A DNA stretch of 64,000 nt from Salinicola socius (GTDB taxonomy: Bacteria; Pseudomonadota; Gammaproteobacteria; Pseudomonadales; Halomonadaceae), in NCBI RefSeq assembly GCF_001937195.1, contig NZ_MSDO01000019.1, forward strand, positions 1 to 64,000, read 5' to 3'. The translations under genes were made by a program, and so were the position numbers. Below the pieces are notes generated by a model that had not been told where the DNA came from, did not search any database, and saw only the letters and a program-made list of their open reading frames with translations. This document shows, one piece after another, positions 35,769-43,998 of the stretch. Within the stretch, counting starts at the first letter, position 1. Each line of letters begins with the position of its first letter.

Positions 35769-38021
35769 TCAAACACGATCGGCGGTCACACTCTCTTCCA
35801 TCAGCCGGGCACCAAAACGCGCCTGCAACTCTTGGATATGCGGGTCGATACGCAAGGCTTCAACGGCACGCGCATGGCGTTCGCGCGCTTCACGGTCACG
35901 CTTCGCCTTCGCCGTTTCGCGAGTCCCATCGAGTTCGGCGACGTCGATCTCGAGACGCCGAGCGTAGCCGATCTCCACCAATGCCTTGGTGATACGATCG
36001 GTGTGCAGATCCGACAGCATCGCCGACTGTCCAGGGTCCAGCGTCATTTTCAGCACGCTGCCGTCATCGCTCTCGATGACGCAGTGCGCCGCCAGGTTAC
36101 GGGTCAGACCCCCGATACCCAACTGATCGAAGCGCTCCAGCCACAGCGCGTGCGTCAATTTTCCGGCGGTTGCCGGAACTTCCCGTGAGGACGTCGCAAC
36201 ATCGTCGGCAGCCCGGGACATCGACGTCTCGGTAACCTCCTCGGTCGACTCCACCGGAGCCGCCGTCTCGATCGGCGCTCGGTCCGTATCGTGAACTCGC
36301 GCCACCTGCGCGGCAGCGGCCTGATCGGTGCCGGGTGACGCATCGGCAGTCAGCGCGCCGTCGCCGATCCCCTCCGACGCAGCGTCTACCACCGCCGAAT
36401 CGGTCGCCCAGGCGTAAGCCTCGTCATTGAAATCGGCGACATCATCGAGTCCGTTCCCTGCGCTGAATCCCGCCCCGTGATCGAAGCCGACCTCCTCGTC
36501 CGAAGCGGGCGCGGCCACGTCACGCTGATCTCGCTCGGCCGGCTGCCCCGATGAGGCTGGTTTCGAGCCAGCTTCGGTCGAGCCAGCTTCGGTCGAGAAA
36601 GCCTCTGTCGAGAAAGCCTCTGTCGACCACGGCGGACGGTCGTCCGGCGATTCGTCAGCATGGCTCGGCGCTGGTGAGGCCGACGGCTCGGTCGCTGGCG
36701 ATGCAACATTTTCCAGAGGACCGGGAGACGGCGCATCCTGCTCGGCGGCCACGGTGCCTTCAGTACCGGCGGACGGCTCGGCCGTCGCTGACGCGGCGCT
36801 GACTTTCGACGGCGCCACGGAAGCTGTTGGCACACTCCGGTCATGCCGATCGCCACTCGACGAGGCAGCGCCTTGCGACCCGTCCCCCTGCTGCGTATTG
36901 CGCAAGGGCAAGTCCGTCTGCGGCGGCGTGGGTACGCCCTGGGGTCGAAACGCCAGCATTCGCAGCAACGTCATCTCTACCGCCGAACGCGTATCCGGCG
37001 CGTTGACGATGTCGCCCCGCCCCTGCAGCGCAATCTGATAATAGAGCTGGACGTCTTCCGCGCTGAACCGTCCGGCCAGGGCCAACAGCTCGTCACGGTC
37101 GCCATGACCGTTATCCAGCGCGCCAGGCACCATCTGAGCGATCGCCAGCCGGTGCATCAATCCGGACAGTTCATCGAGCACGCCGGCAAAGTCCGGCCCC
37201 TGCTCGGCCAATGCCGCCACTTCGGACAGCAGCCGTTCCGCATCGACATCCGCCAGCGCCTGGGCCAGTGCGATCAGGTGCGCGTGATCCAGCGTACCGA
37301 GCATGGCGGCTACGTCTTCCCGGCGCACCTCGCCCTGGCCGAAAGCGATGGCCTGGTCGGTCAGGCTCATGGCGTCGCGCATCGAGCCGTCGGCCGCTTT
37401 GCCAAGCAACCACAGCGCCTGGGGATCGAAGTCGATCTGCTCGGCCTCGAGAACGCGAGTCAGATGCTCGACGACCCGCTCCGGAGGCATGTTCTTGAGC
37501 GTGAACTGCAGACAACGCGACAGTACCGTTACCGGCAGCTTCTGGGGGTCCGTTGTCGCCAGCAGGAACTTGACGTGCGGCGGGGGTTCTTCGAGCGTCT
37601 TCAATAACGCATTGAAGCTGTGCGTCGACAGCATGTGAACCTCATCGATGAGGTACACCTTGTAACGCCCCTGGGTCGGCGCGTACTGCACGTTGTCCAG
37701 CAGCTCGCGGGTATCTTCCACCTTGGTACGCGATGCCGCGTCGACTTCGATCAGATCGACGAAGCGCCCGTTATCGATATCGAGACAGGTCTCGCACTGG
37801 CCGCAAGGTTGTGACGTTACTCCCTGCTCGCAGTTGAGACACTTGGCGAGAATCCGCGCCAGCGTGGTCTTGCCAACGCCCCGAGTCCCGGTGAACAGAT
37901 AGGCATGGTGCAAGCGGCTCTGATCGAGCGCATTGATCAACGCACGACTGACATGTTCCTGACCGACCAGCTCGTGGAAGGTACGTGGGCGCCACTTACG
38001 GGCCAGAACCTGATAACTCAT
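35769..38021 (-). CDS. dnaX: DNA polymerase III subunits gamma/tau (DnaX)
   Basis: DnaX is the clamp-loader motor and, as tau, tethers polymerase cores and helicase. The 750-residue protein has an AAA+ domain with Walker A GTRGVGKTT, the four-Cys zinc module (CLNCEQGVTSQPCGQCETC), DEVHML and SRCLQF, domain III to about 365, an acidic Ser/Thr/Ala-rich linker of about 250 residues, and a C-terminal alpha-binding domain. The start at 38021 (MSYQVLARKW) is the family start. No A-AAA-AAG slippery site was found, so a separate gamma product by that mechanism is not evident. The linker holds a 15-base coding repeat. Confidence 0.95.
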   Translation of the reverse strand: MSYQVLARKWRPRTFHELVGQEHVSRALINALDQSRLHHAYLFTGTRGVGKTTLARILAKCLNCEQGVTSQPCGQCETCLDIDNGRFVDLIEVDAASRTKVEDTRELLDNVQYAPTQGRYKVYLIDEVHMLSTHSFNALLKTLEEPPPHVKFLLATTDPQKLPVTVLSRCLQFTLKNMPPERVVEHLTRVLEAEQIDFDPQALWLLGKAADGSMRDAMSLTDQAIAFGQGEVRREDVAAMLGTLDHAHLIALAQALADVDAERLLSEVAALAEQGPDFAGVLDELSGLMHRLAIAQMVPGALDNGHGDRDELLALAGRFSAEDVQLYYQIALQGRGDIVNAPDTRSAVEMTLLRMLAFRPQGVPTPPQTDLPLRNTQQGDGSQGAASSSGDRHDRSVPTASVAPSKVSAASATAEPSAGTEGTVAAEQDAPSPGPLENVASPATEPSASPAPSHADESPDDRPPWSTEAFSTEAFSTEAGSTEAGSKPASSGQPAERDQRDVAAPASDEEVGFDHGAGFSAGNGLDDVADFNDEAYAWATDSAVVDAASEGIGDGALTADASPGTDQAAAAQVARVHDTDRAPIETAAPVESTEEVTETSMSRAADDVATSSREVPATAGKLTHALWLERFDQLGIGGLTRNLAAHCVIESDDGSVLKMTLDPGQSAMLSDLHTDRITKALVEIGYARRLEIDVAELDGTRETAKAKRDREARERHARAVEALRIDPHIQELQARFGARLMEESVTADRV
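36563..36622. repeat. 15-bp tandem repeat inside dnaX, four copies
   Basis: Four in-frame 15-base units begin with TCGA: two of TCGAGCCAGCTTCGG and two of TCGAGAAAGCCTCTG. They encode pentapeptide repeats (FSTEA, FSTEA, GSTEA, GSTEA) in the tau linker at about residues 467-486. Repeats of a multiple of three change linker length without shifting the frame. Confidence 0.92.
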
Positions 38022-38282
38022 GCGGCGCGATACTCCTCGCAGATAGGCTCGCGGCTGAACGTGATCGCCAGGGACCGCGGTGACCACGATCGAAACGCGA
38101 CGATCGAAACATCGTTGTCAGCCTGGGTGAGCCTGAAGTGATCGGGCCATTCTAGCAGGGTCGGCAGAAACGTGACGAGGCAGGAGAGAGCGACTTTCGA
38201 ACGGGAGCGAATGTCGAGCCAGACCGGCTTTCGAAGCGCCAGGCCATGGTGGAGGCCATTCGGATGGGGGACCCGAAATGGA

Positions 38283-38395
38283 GGCGGCCCCGACCAGCCA
38301 CATCCCGGCACACGCGACCACCACTACCGTTGCTCCCTTCCGGGCCTGGCGGGGTTTGCGGTTTAGCGTTGCGGGAGGACCGGTAAGGGCCACCA
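38283..38395 (-). ncRNA. ffs: 4.5S signal recognition particle RNA
   Basis: Minus-strand sequence contains the conserved SRP domain IV: AGGCCCGGAAGGGAGCAACG corresponds to E. coli GGTCCGGAAGGAAGCAGCC, and GCGTGTGCCGGGATGTGGC on the 3' side is nearly identical to E. coli. The ends pair as GGTGGCCC (38394-38387) with GGGGCCGCC (38291-38283). The RNA binds Ffh to target membrane proteins. It lies upstream of dnaX, the same place as in Pseudomonas. The gap 38022-38282 to dnaX holds no gene I can support. Ends are accurate to a few bases. Confidence 0.96.
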
Positions 38396-38474
38396 TAGTT
38401 CGATTCATCAACCACATCGATGAGACCGAAGGCCGACAAAGCCTGTTCCATCAAGGCGTTGCCGAGCGAGGCGC

Positions 38475-38503
38475 ACTATAACAGCGCCATCGCCTTCCGG
38501 CAA
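38475..38503 (-). promoter_or_regulatory. Candidate ffs promoter
   Basis: Minus-strand TTGCCG (38503-38498) and TATAGT (38480-38475) are exactly 17 bases apart, followed by a GC-rich discriminator. The predicted start near 38468 leaves a leader of about 70 bases before the SRP RNA 5' end, which would have to be removed by processing. Confidence 0.65.
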
Positions 38504-38687
38504 CCGCAGCGCAGCTGGCTTGTCTCGAAAAGTTATCCATGAGTCCGCCCCCACGCCCGGCTTTTGGCCTCGTGACTCATTTGTGTTGCACCTCACTCCA
38601 TCGCGGCGAAGGCAAGCGGGATGGCGGCGAACAAAAATGCCCCGCCGGGATGACCGTACGGGGCATGGACCCAGTCACTTCAGTGAT

Positions 38688-40205
38688 TCAGCCGACTTTC
38701 GCCTTGGCCGCCTGCATCCGGCGACGCAGGATCGGCCCCACGACGACCGGCAACAGCAGGCCGATGATCGCCACCGCCCACAGGCCGATGGAGAGACCGC
38801 TGCTCCACAGGATCGACCAGTCGCCGTCGGAGATCTGCATCGCGTGGCGCAGGTTCTTCTCCATCTCCGGCCCCAACAGCAGCCCGAGGATCACCGGCAC
38901 CAGCGGAATTTCCAGCTTGCGCAGAATATAGCCGCCGACGCCGAAGGCGATCATGAAGTAGAGATCGAAGGTCGAATGGCTGATCGAGTAGATCCCCACC
39001 ACCGCGACCATGGTCACGATCGGCAGCAGATACATCGGCGGCACCGACAGGATCTTCACGAACACGCCGACCAGCGGAATGTTGAGCAGCAGCAGCATGA
39101 AGTTGCCCACCAGCAGTGCCGCGATGACCCCCCATACCAGATCGGCGTTCTGGGTGAACATCAGCGGGCCCGGCGTGATGTTGAGCGACACCAGCATCGC
39201 CAGCAGCACGGCCGTGGTGCCGCTACCCGGCACACCCAATGTCAGCATCGGCACCAGTGCGCCGCTGGAGGCGCCATTGTTGCCGGCTTCGGGTGCGGCA
39301 ACCCCACGCGGGTCGCCTTCGCCGAAATAGCCCTTCTTGCCGAGGATCTTCTTTTCCAGGGTATAGGAGATGAAGCTACCCAGCGAGGCGCCGGCACCCG
39401 GCAGCACCCCGGCGATGAAGCCGAGCACACCCCCTCTCACCGTCGTCGGGAAGATCGACGCAATCTCCCGCCATTTGAGCTTCAGCGGATTGACCTTGAT
39501 CATCTCGCGGCCGGCACCGGCTTTCTCTTCGATGAAGAACAGAAGCTCCGATACCGCAAACAGACCGACGATGGCGATGATGAAATCGACACCCTCGTAG
39601 AGCTCCAGCACCCCGAAGGTGTAGCGCTGCGTGCCGGTGGAAAGATCGATCCCCACGGTGGCGATGATCAACCCGATCGCCGCGGCCATCAGCGTCTTCA
39701 TCGGGTTCTTGCCGGTGATACCGCCCAGCGTGGCAAAGGCCAGCACGAACAGCGCGAAGTATTCGGCCGGACCGAACGTCAACGCGAAGCGAGCGAGCAA
39801 TGGCGCCAGCAGGATCAGACCGATCGTCGCGATCAGGCTGCCCATGAAGGAAGCGATCGCCGAGATCGCCAGCGCCTCCGCCGCCTTGCCCTGGCGCGCC
39901 ATGGGATAACCGTCGAGACAGGTCATCATCGCCGGCTCGTCACCGGGAATATTCAACAGGATCGACGAGATTCGCCCGCCATACATCGCCCCGGCGTAGA
40001 CCGCCGTGAGCATGATCAGCGCGGTTTCCGGCTTGAGGCCCAGGGTGAATGCCAGCGGAATCAGAATCGCCACACCGTTGGCCGGACCCAGACCGGGCAG
40101 CGCGCCGATCAGCGTACCGATGAAACAGCCCATCAGGGCGAACATCAGGTTCTCGGGCTGCAGCGCCACGCCGAAGCCGAGCGAAAGATAGTGCAACGTC
40201 TCCAT
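38688..40205 (-). CDS. tctA: Tripartite tricarboxylate transporter large membrane subunit TctA
   Basis: TctA is the main membrane channel of a secondary tripartite tricarboxylate (citrate-like) importer. The 505-residue protein has about eleven hydrophobic helices and the family signatures GTLIGALPGLGPANGVAILI, SILLNIPGDEPAMMTCLDG and, in the second half, GVLPGAGASLGSFISY and TLGVPGSGTTAVLLA. The start at 40205 shares its first base with the tctB stop region, so the two are coupled; a longer frame upstream overlaps tctB and was rejected. The substrate is an organic acid carried by the adjacent TctC. Confidence 0.95.
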   Translation of the reverse strand: METLHYLSLGFGVALQPENLMFALMGCFIGTLIGALPGLGPANGVAILIPLAFTLGLKPETALIMLTAVYAGAMYGGRISSILLNIPGDEPAMMTCLDGYPMARQGKAAEALAISAIASFMGSLIATIGLILLAPLLARFALTFGPAEYFALFVLAFATLGGITGKNPMKTLMAAAIGLIIATVGIDLSTGTQRYTFGVLELYEGVDFIIAIVGLFAVSELLFFIEEKAGAGREMIKVNPLKLKWREIASIFPTTVRGGVLGFIAGVLPGAGASLGSFISYTLEKKILGKKGYFGEGDPRGVAAPEAGNNGASSGALVPMLTLGVPGSGTTAVLLAMLVSLNITPGPLMFTQNADLVWGVIAALLVGNFMLLLLNIPLVGVFVKILSVPPMYLLPIVTMVAVVGIYSISHSTFDLYFMIAFGVGGYILRKLEIPLVPVILGLLLGPEMEKNLRHAMQISDGDWSILWSSGLSIGLWAVAIIGLLLPVVVGPILRRRMQAAKAKVG

Positions 40206-40651
40206 CAGTTCATCTCCAGCAGGCCGAGCGGCAGCGGCAATTCCAACCCATAGGTGAACAGCACGAATACCACCGCACCGCTGATCAGCCCCGTGAGATA
40301 CGCTTTCTTCGGACGCGCGCCCATCCGCCAGCAGAGCGTGCCGACGGCCAGCATGGTCGAGAGGATGAAGCCCAGCGGCTCGAGCAGCAGCGCGTAGGCG
40401 ATCAGCACGACGACGGCAATGCCCAGCTCGACGAACGTCTTGGCGACCGGCCAATGGTTGTCCGGATCGGGCTTGACGATCATGTACAGGCTGCAGATCG
40501 CGAGAATGACGGCCAACAGCTTGGGAAACGTCTCCGGCCCAACGGCTTCCGATCCCCCGAAGGGGACCGGAAACTGGGTGGCGCCGTAGTAGTAGGCAAC
40601 GGCGATCACCAGCATGACCAAACCGAAGACGCGGTCATTGAACTTGCTCAT
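40205..40651 (-). CDS. tctB: Tripartite tricarboxylate transporter small membrane subunit TctB
   Basis: The 148-residue protein has four hydrophobic helices (about 8-26, 42-60, 76-106 and 118-138) with GPETFPKLLAVILAICSLYM, typical of TctB, the poorly conserved small membrane subunit paired with TctA. The start MSKFNDRVFG at 40651 overlaps the tctC stop by 4 bases (ATGA). The order tctC-tctB-tctA on one strand is the standard operon. Confidence 0.93.
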   Translation of the reverse strand: MSKFNDRVFGLVMLVIAVAYYYGATQFPVPFGGSEAVGPETFPKLLAVILAICSLYMIVKPDPDNHWPVAKTFVELGIAVVVLIAYALLLEPLGFILSTMLAVGTLCWRMGARPKKAYLTGLISGAVVFVLFTYGLELPLPLGLLEMN

Positions 40652-41634
40652 TGAATCAGCCCGATTTCCTTGGACAGCGACTGGATATCCTGGATCTGCT
40701 GCTTGACGAAGGCCTGGAATTCGCTGGAATCCGGGTGGAACGGCATCAGACCGTTGCTCTTCATGACCTTCTTCCACTGATCGCTGGCGTAGAGCTTGTC
40801 GACGGCATCGACCCAGTACTGCTTGGCGTCGTCATCGATGTTGGCCGGGACGTAAAAGCCCCGCCAGTTGGGCCCAACCGCATCGATACCCTGCTCTTTC
40901 GCCGTGGGGATATCGGCCAGATCGCCCGGCAAACGCTCATCGGAGAGCACCGCCAGTACGCGAAGGTCGCCTGACTTGAGGAAGCCCTGGGTTTCGGTGA
41001 TGTCACCGGTGAAGGCATCGACGTGACCGCCGATGACCTGCGTCATCGCCTCGCCACCATTGTTGTAGGAGAGGTACGGGATGCGCGGCAGGTTCTCGAC
41101 CCCCGCTGCCTTGGCAGCGATCAGCACCTTGAGGTGGTCCCAGCCGCCGTTGGCGCTGCCGCCGGCGAACTTGACCGCACGCGGATCCTTCTTCATCACC
41201 TCCATCAGCTCATTGAGGTCGTGATACGGTGAATCCTTGGATACCGCGATGACACCGTAGTCCGCACCCACGGCACCGATCCAGTTGACCATGTCGGCAT
41301 TCATGCCCGGAAACTGGCCTTGCGCCAGACGCGTCGTCGTCGCCGTGGAGGCAGCTACCAGCAGTTGATTGTCGCCGTCTCGCTTGCTGACGGTGTGGGC
41401 AAAAGCGACGCCGCCGCCGGCGCCGGCCATGTTGATGGTCTGAACGCTGGCGGGCACCAGCTTGAGCTCTTCAAGCACGTTACCGACGCTGCGGCAGGTA
41501 AAATCCCAGCCGCCGCCCGGATCCGACGGGGCAATACATTCGACCTTGCCGGCAGGTTCGAATGCCATGGCGCTGCTGGCCGTGAGGGCTAGTGCTGCCG
41601 CCGCCACCCATTTGATTGTCTTGACTGCAAACAT
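40648..41634 (-). CDS. tctC: Tripartite tricarboxylate transporter periplasmic binding protein TctC
   Basis: TctC captures the substrate in the periplasm for TctAB. The 328-residue precursor has a signal peptide cut near AMA-FEPAG, then the Bug/TctC fold with APSDPGGGWDFTCRSVG (ligand-contact loop), NMAGAGGGVAFAH, GGSANGGWDHLKV and YLSYNNGGEAMTQVIGGHVDA. This family binds citrate, tricarballylate or related acids; the ligand is not certain here. The gene is first in tctCBA, with a sigma-70-type promoter at 41725-41753, and diverges from the tctD-tctE regulators. Confidence 0.95.
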   Translation of the reverse strand: MFAVKTIKWVAAAALALTASSAMAFEPAGKVECIAPSDPGGGWDFTCRSVGNVLEELKLVPASVQTINMAGAGGGVAFAHTVSKRDGDNQLLVAASTATTTRLAQGQFPGMNADMVNWIGAVGADYGVIAVSKDSPYHDLNELMEVMKKDPRAVKFAGGSANGGWDHLKVLIAAKAAGVENLPRIPYLSYNNGGEAMTQVIGGHVDAFTGDITETQGFLKSGDLRVLAVLSDERLPGDLADIPTAKEQGIDAVGPNWRGFYVPANIDDDAKQYWVDAVDKLYASDQWKKVMKSNGLMPFHPDSSEFQAFVKQQIQDIQSLSKEIGLIQ

Positions 41635-41682
41635 GGTTGCTTCTCCTTGCTGATGAAGCGGAGTTATTCGTGGCTGACGCCA

Positions 41683-41702
41683 ACCTTACAGTTTCGTAAG
41701 GT
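41683..41702. promoter_or_regulatory. Inverted repeat in the tctC leader
   Basis: ACCTTAC and GTAAGGT form perfect 7-base arms around AGTTTC. It lies about 50 bases before the tctC start codon and downstream of the predicted promoter. It could be an operator or a leader hairpin. Confidence 0.5.
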
Positions 41703-41724
41703 AGAACTTTGTTCCCATGGGCGG

Positions 41725-41753
41725 AAATTAGGGTGAAGCCATGCAAGGGTCAA
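41725..41753 (-). promoter_or_regulatory. Candidate promoter of tctCBA
   Basis: Minus-strand TTGACC (41753-41748) and TAATTT (41730-41725) are 17 bases apart and read toward tctC. The predicted start near 41718 places the inverted repeat at 41683-41702 in the 5' leader. Confidence 0.6.
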
Positions 41754-41935
41754 CGCCGCGAGTACAAAAGCCGACTAAAGTTCAATGTCATCTCGATCGA
41801 TTCGTTTACAATTGCCTGTCAATGCGCGATGGGCGAAGCCATCGCTGGCTCACCGCCCGCAAAGCGTGAGAGAGCGGGAATATCTCGGCTGCGGGTCGAG
41901 GGCCATCCTCTCGCCTTCGTCTTCAGGAGTTTTCC

Positions 41936-42607
41936 ATGTCCCCGAAGTTGCTGTTGATCGAGGACGACCCTCTGCTCGCCAGTACCCTGACGGAAACGCT
42001 GGCGGTCGAGAACCAGCGCGTCGAATGGTTCGGTGACGGCGGTGAAGCCCTCGCGCGCCTTTCGCTCGATCACGACTACGATCTGATCCTGCTCGATCTC
42101 AACCTGCCGACCCGCAGCGGTCTCGAGGTGCTGGCTACCCTGCGCGCGCGCGACCGTCATACGCCGGTGCTGATCTTGACGGCTCGGGCGGCGATCGAGG
42201 ACCGCGTCAGGGGCCTGGATCTCGGCGCGGATGACTATCTCGCCAAACCGTTCGCACTCGACGAACTGGAAGCGCGGGTTCGCGCGCTATTGCGGCGCCG
42301 CCAGAATGATCCGAGCGAGCCGTTGGCGCTCGGCTCGCTGCGGCTCGACCGTCAACGTCAGCACTTCACCCTCAACGGCACCGTGCTCTCCTTGCCGCCG
42401 CGAGAACATCGCCTGCTGGCGTGCCTGATCCACTACGGTGGCGAGCCGGTGGACAAGGCGCGACTGCTCGAAGACGCCTTTGCCGGGGAACCGGTTGGCG
42501 ACAACGCCATCGAGGTCTACGTGCACCGGTTGCGGCGCCGGTTGGCCGCGTCCGACGTCAGGCTGCGTACGGTTCGCGGTATCGGTTATCTGCTGGAGGC
42601 CGAGTGA
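41936..42607 (+). CDS. tctD: Response regulator TctD (OmpR family)
   Basis: The 223-residue protein has a receiver domain (about 1-120) with the acidic pair Glu9-Asp10-Asp11, acceptor Asp54 in LILLDLNLP and Lys in DDYLAKPF, then an OmpR/PhoB winged helix (about 130-220, ending RLRTVRGIGYLLE). Divergent position from tctCBA and coupling to a TctE-like kinase indicate that it activates the transporter genes in response to external tricarboxylates. Its stop overlaps the kinase start by 4 bases (GTGA). Confidence 0.92.
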   Translation: MSPKLLLIEDDPLLASTLTETLAVENQRVEWFGDGGEALARLSLDHDYDLILLDLNLPTRSGLEVLATLRARDRHTPVLILTARAAIEDRVRGLDLGADDYLAKPFALDELEARVRALLRRRQNDPSEPLALGSLRLDRQRQHFTLNGTVLSLPPREHRLLACLIHYGGEPVDKARLLEDAFAGEPVGDNAIEVYVHRLRRRLAASDVRLRTVRGIGYLLEAE

Positions 42608-43998
42608 GCTCGTCAAGGCGATGGCGGCTGTCCCATCTGAGTCTCTATCGGCGGCTGACGATCTGGCTGCTCTTTCCGCTGGTGCTGCTGGTCGCCATCA
42701 TGCTGCTGCAGGCCTGGTTTGCTTCGCGTGAAGCGGCCGATCGCGCCTTCGATCGATTGCTGGATGCCGCCTCGCTTTCGATTGCCGAGCAGGTCCGCTG
42801 GCAGCAGAGCCGACTCTGGATGGATCTGCCGCCTTCGGCGCTGGAGATGCTCGCCACCGACGCCGAGGAACGGGTCTTCTATGCGCTCTACGATGCCCAG
42901 GGCCGTTTCGTCACCGGCAACCGTTCGCTACCCTCGTTGCCCGCCAGGGATGGCAATCGGATGAGCTACGGCGACGTGATCTCCGGTGACATGCCCGTGC
43001 GGCTCGGCGTGCTGCGCGCGCGCCTCGAGGGCTGGGATCGAAGCGATCGCTTCGAAGTCAGGGTCGCGCAGACCCGCGAAGGCCGCGAGGCCCTGGCCAA
43101 TCAACTGTTCCTGGCAAGCCTGATCAATATCGTGATCATCGCCGGGCTTGCCATGGTGGTCGTCCTGCTCTCGGCCCGCTTCGCGCTGGAACCGCTGACC
43201 CGGCTGCGCCGCGCGATCCGCCAGCGCAACCCGCGCACCCTCGCACCGCTCGAACTGGCACTCCCCCGCGAGCTGGCCGAGCTGCGCCAGGCGCTGAACG
43301 AATTGCTGGCGCGCATGCGCCGCGTGCGCGCCAATCAGGAACGGTTCATCGGCGACGCCTCTCACCAATTGAGAACGCCGCTGGCCGGTCTTTCGGCTCG
43401 CGCGGAACTGGCCATGCGGCAGTCGGACCCTGACGCCTGGCGCGAAGCACTGGCGACCATGCACGGCACCGCGACCCATACCGCGCGACTGGCCGGTCAA
43501 CTGCTGTCGCTGACCCGACTCAACAACCCGGAGGCGACGCCGGCCAAGCAGGCGGTCGACCTTGCCGCCCTGGCTCAGCGCTGCGTGAGAGCGGCATTTT
43601 CCCGCCATCACCGCCAAGGCATCGATCTCGGCGTCGAAATCCCCGAACAGGCCGTGGTGGTGCTCGGCAACGACTGGCAACTGGAGGAGGCGCTGAACAA
43701 CCTGATCGACAACGCCTCGCTCTACGGCGCCAGCCAGATCACCGTTCAGGTCACCGATGCACCGCCACGCCTGGTGGTCAGAGATGATGGCCCGGGGATT
43801 CCCGAGCCCCAGCGCCTGCTGATGCTGCGCCCTTTTCATCGCGGCCAGCAGACCGGCGATGGCAGCGGGCTCGGTCTGGCGATCGTCGACAGCATCGCCC
43901 GTGCCCATGACATTCGACTGAGCCTGCAAGCGGCCCGGCCCGGCGATCCCGAGCGCCCCGGCCTGTCCATCGCCTTGACCTTTCCGGTGAACGCCTGA
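42604..43998 (+). CDS. tctE: Sensor histidine kinase TctE
   Basis: The 464-residue inner-membrane kinase has helix 1 (about 17-38), a periplasmic sensor of about 130 residues of the 2CSK_N type (ASREAADRAFDRLLDAASLS), helix 2 (about 170-192), a HAMP-like linker, the phosphoacceptor His254 in GDASHQLRTPL, and the ATPase domain with NLIDNASLYG, DDGPGIP and GLGLAIVDSIA. The GTG start at 42604 overlaps the tctD stop. Its stop overlaps the next gene start by one base, binding the three genes into one coupled unit. Confidence 0.92.
   Translation: MSSSRRWRLSHLSLYRRLTIWLLFPLVLLVAIMLLQAWFASREAADRAFDRLLDAASLSIAEQVRWQQSRLWMDLPPSALEMLATDAEERVFYALYDAQGRFVTGNRSLPSLPARDGNRMSYGDVISGDMPVRLGVLRARLEGWDRSDRFEVRVAQTREGREALANQLFLASLINIVIIAGLAMVVVLLSARFALEPLTRLRRAIRQRNPRTLAPLELALPRELAELRQALNELLARMRRVRANQERFIGDASHQLRTPLAGLSARAELAMRQSDPDAWREALATMHGTATHTARLAGQLLSLTRLNNPEATPAKQAVDLAALAQRCVRAAFSRHHRQGIDLGVEIPEQAVVVLGNDWQLEEALNNLIDNASLYGASQITVQVTDAPPRLVVRDDGPGIPEPQRLLMLRPFHRGQQTGDGSGLGLAIVDSIARAHDIRLSLQAARPGDPERPGLSIALTFPVNA

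Larger units (their letters stand above)
41635..41935. other. Divergent tctC/tctD intergenic region
   Basis: These 301 bases hold the tctC promoter and inverted repeat, and the tctD ribosome site (CAGGAG). A TTTACAATTG sequence near 41805 could be part of a tctD -10. No gene is supported. Confidence 0.6.

Noticed and set aside
38520-40253. 577-residue plus-strand ORF opposite tctA
   Set aside because: Gln/His/Arg-rich shadow (HDRQQIHRRHRQDLHEH) of the hydrophobic tctA gene; low-complexity composition is what the complement of membrane-protein codons gives.
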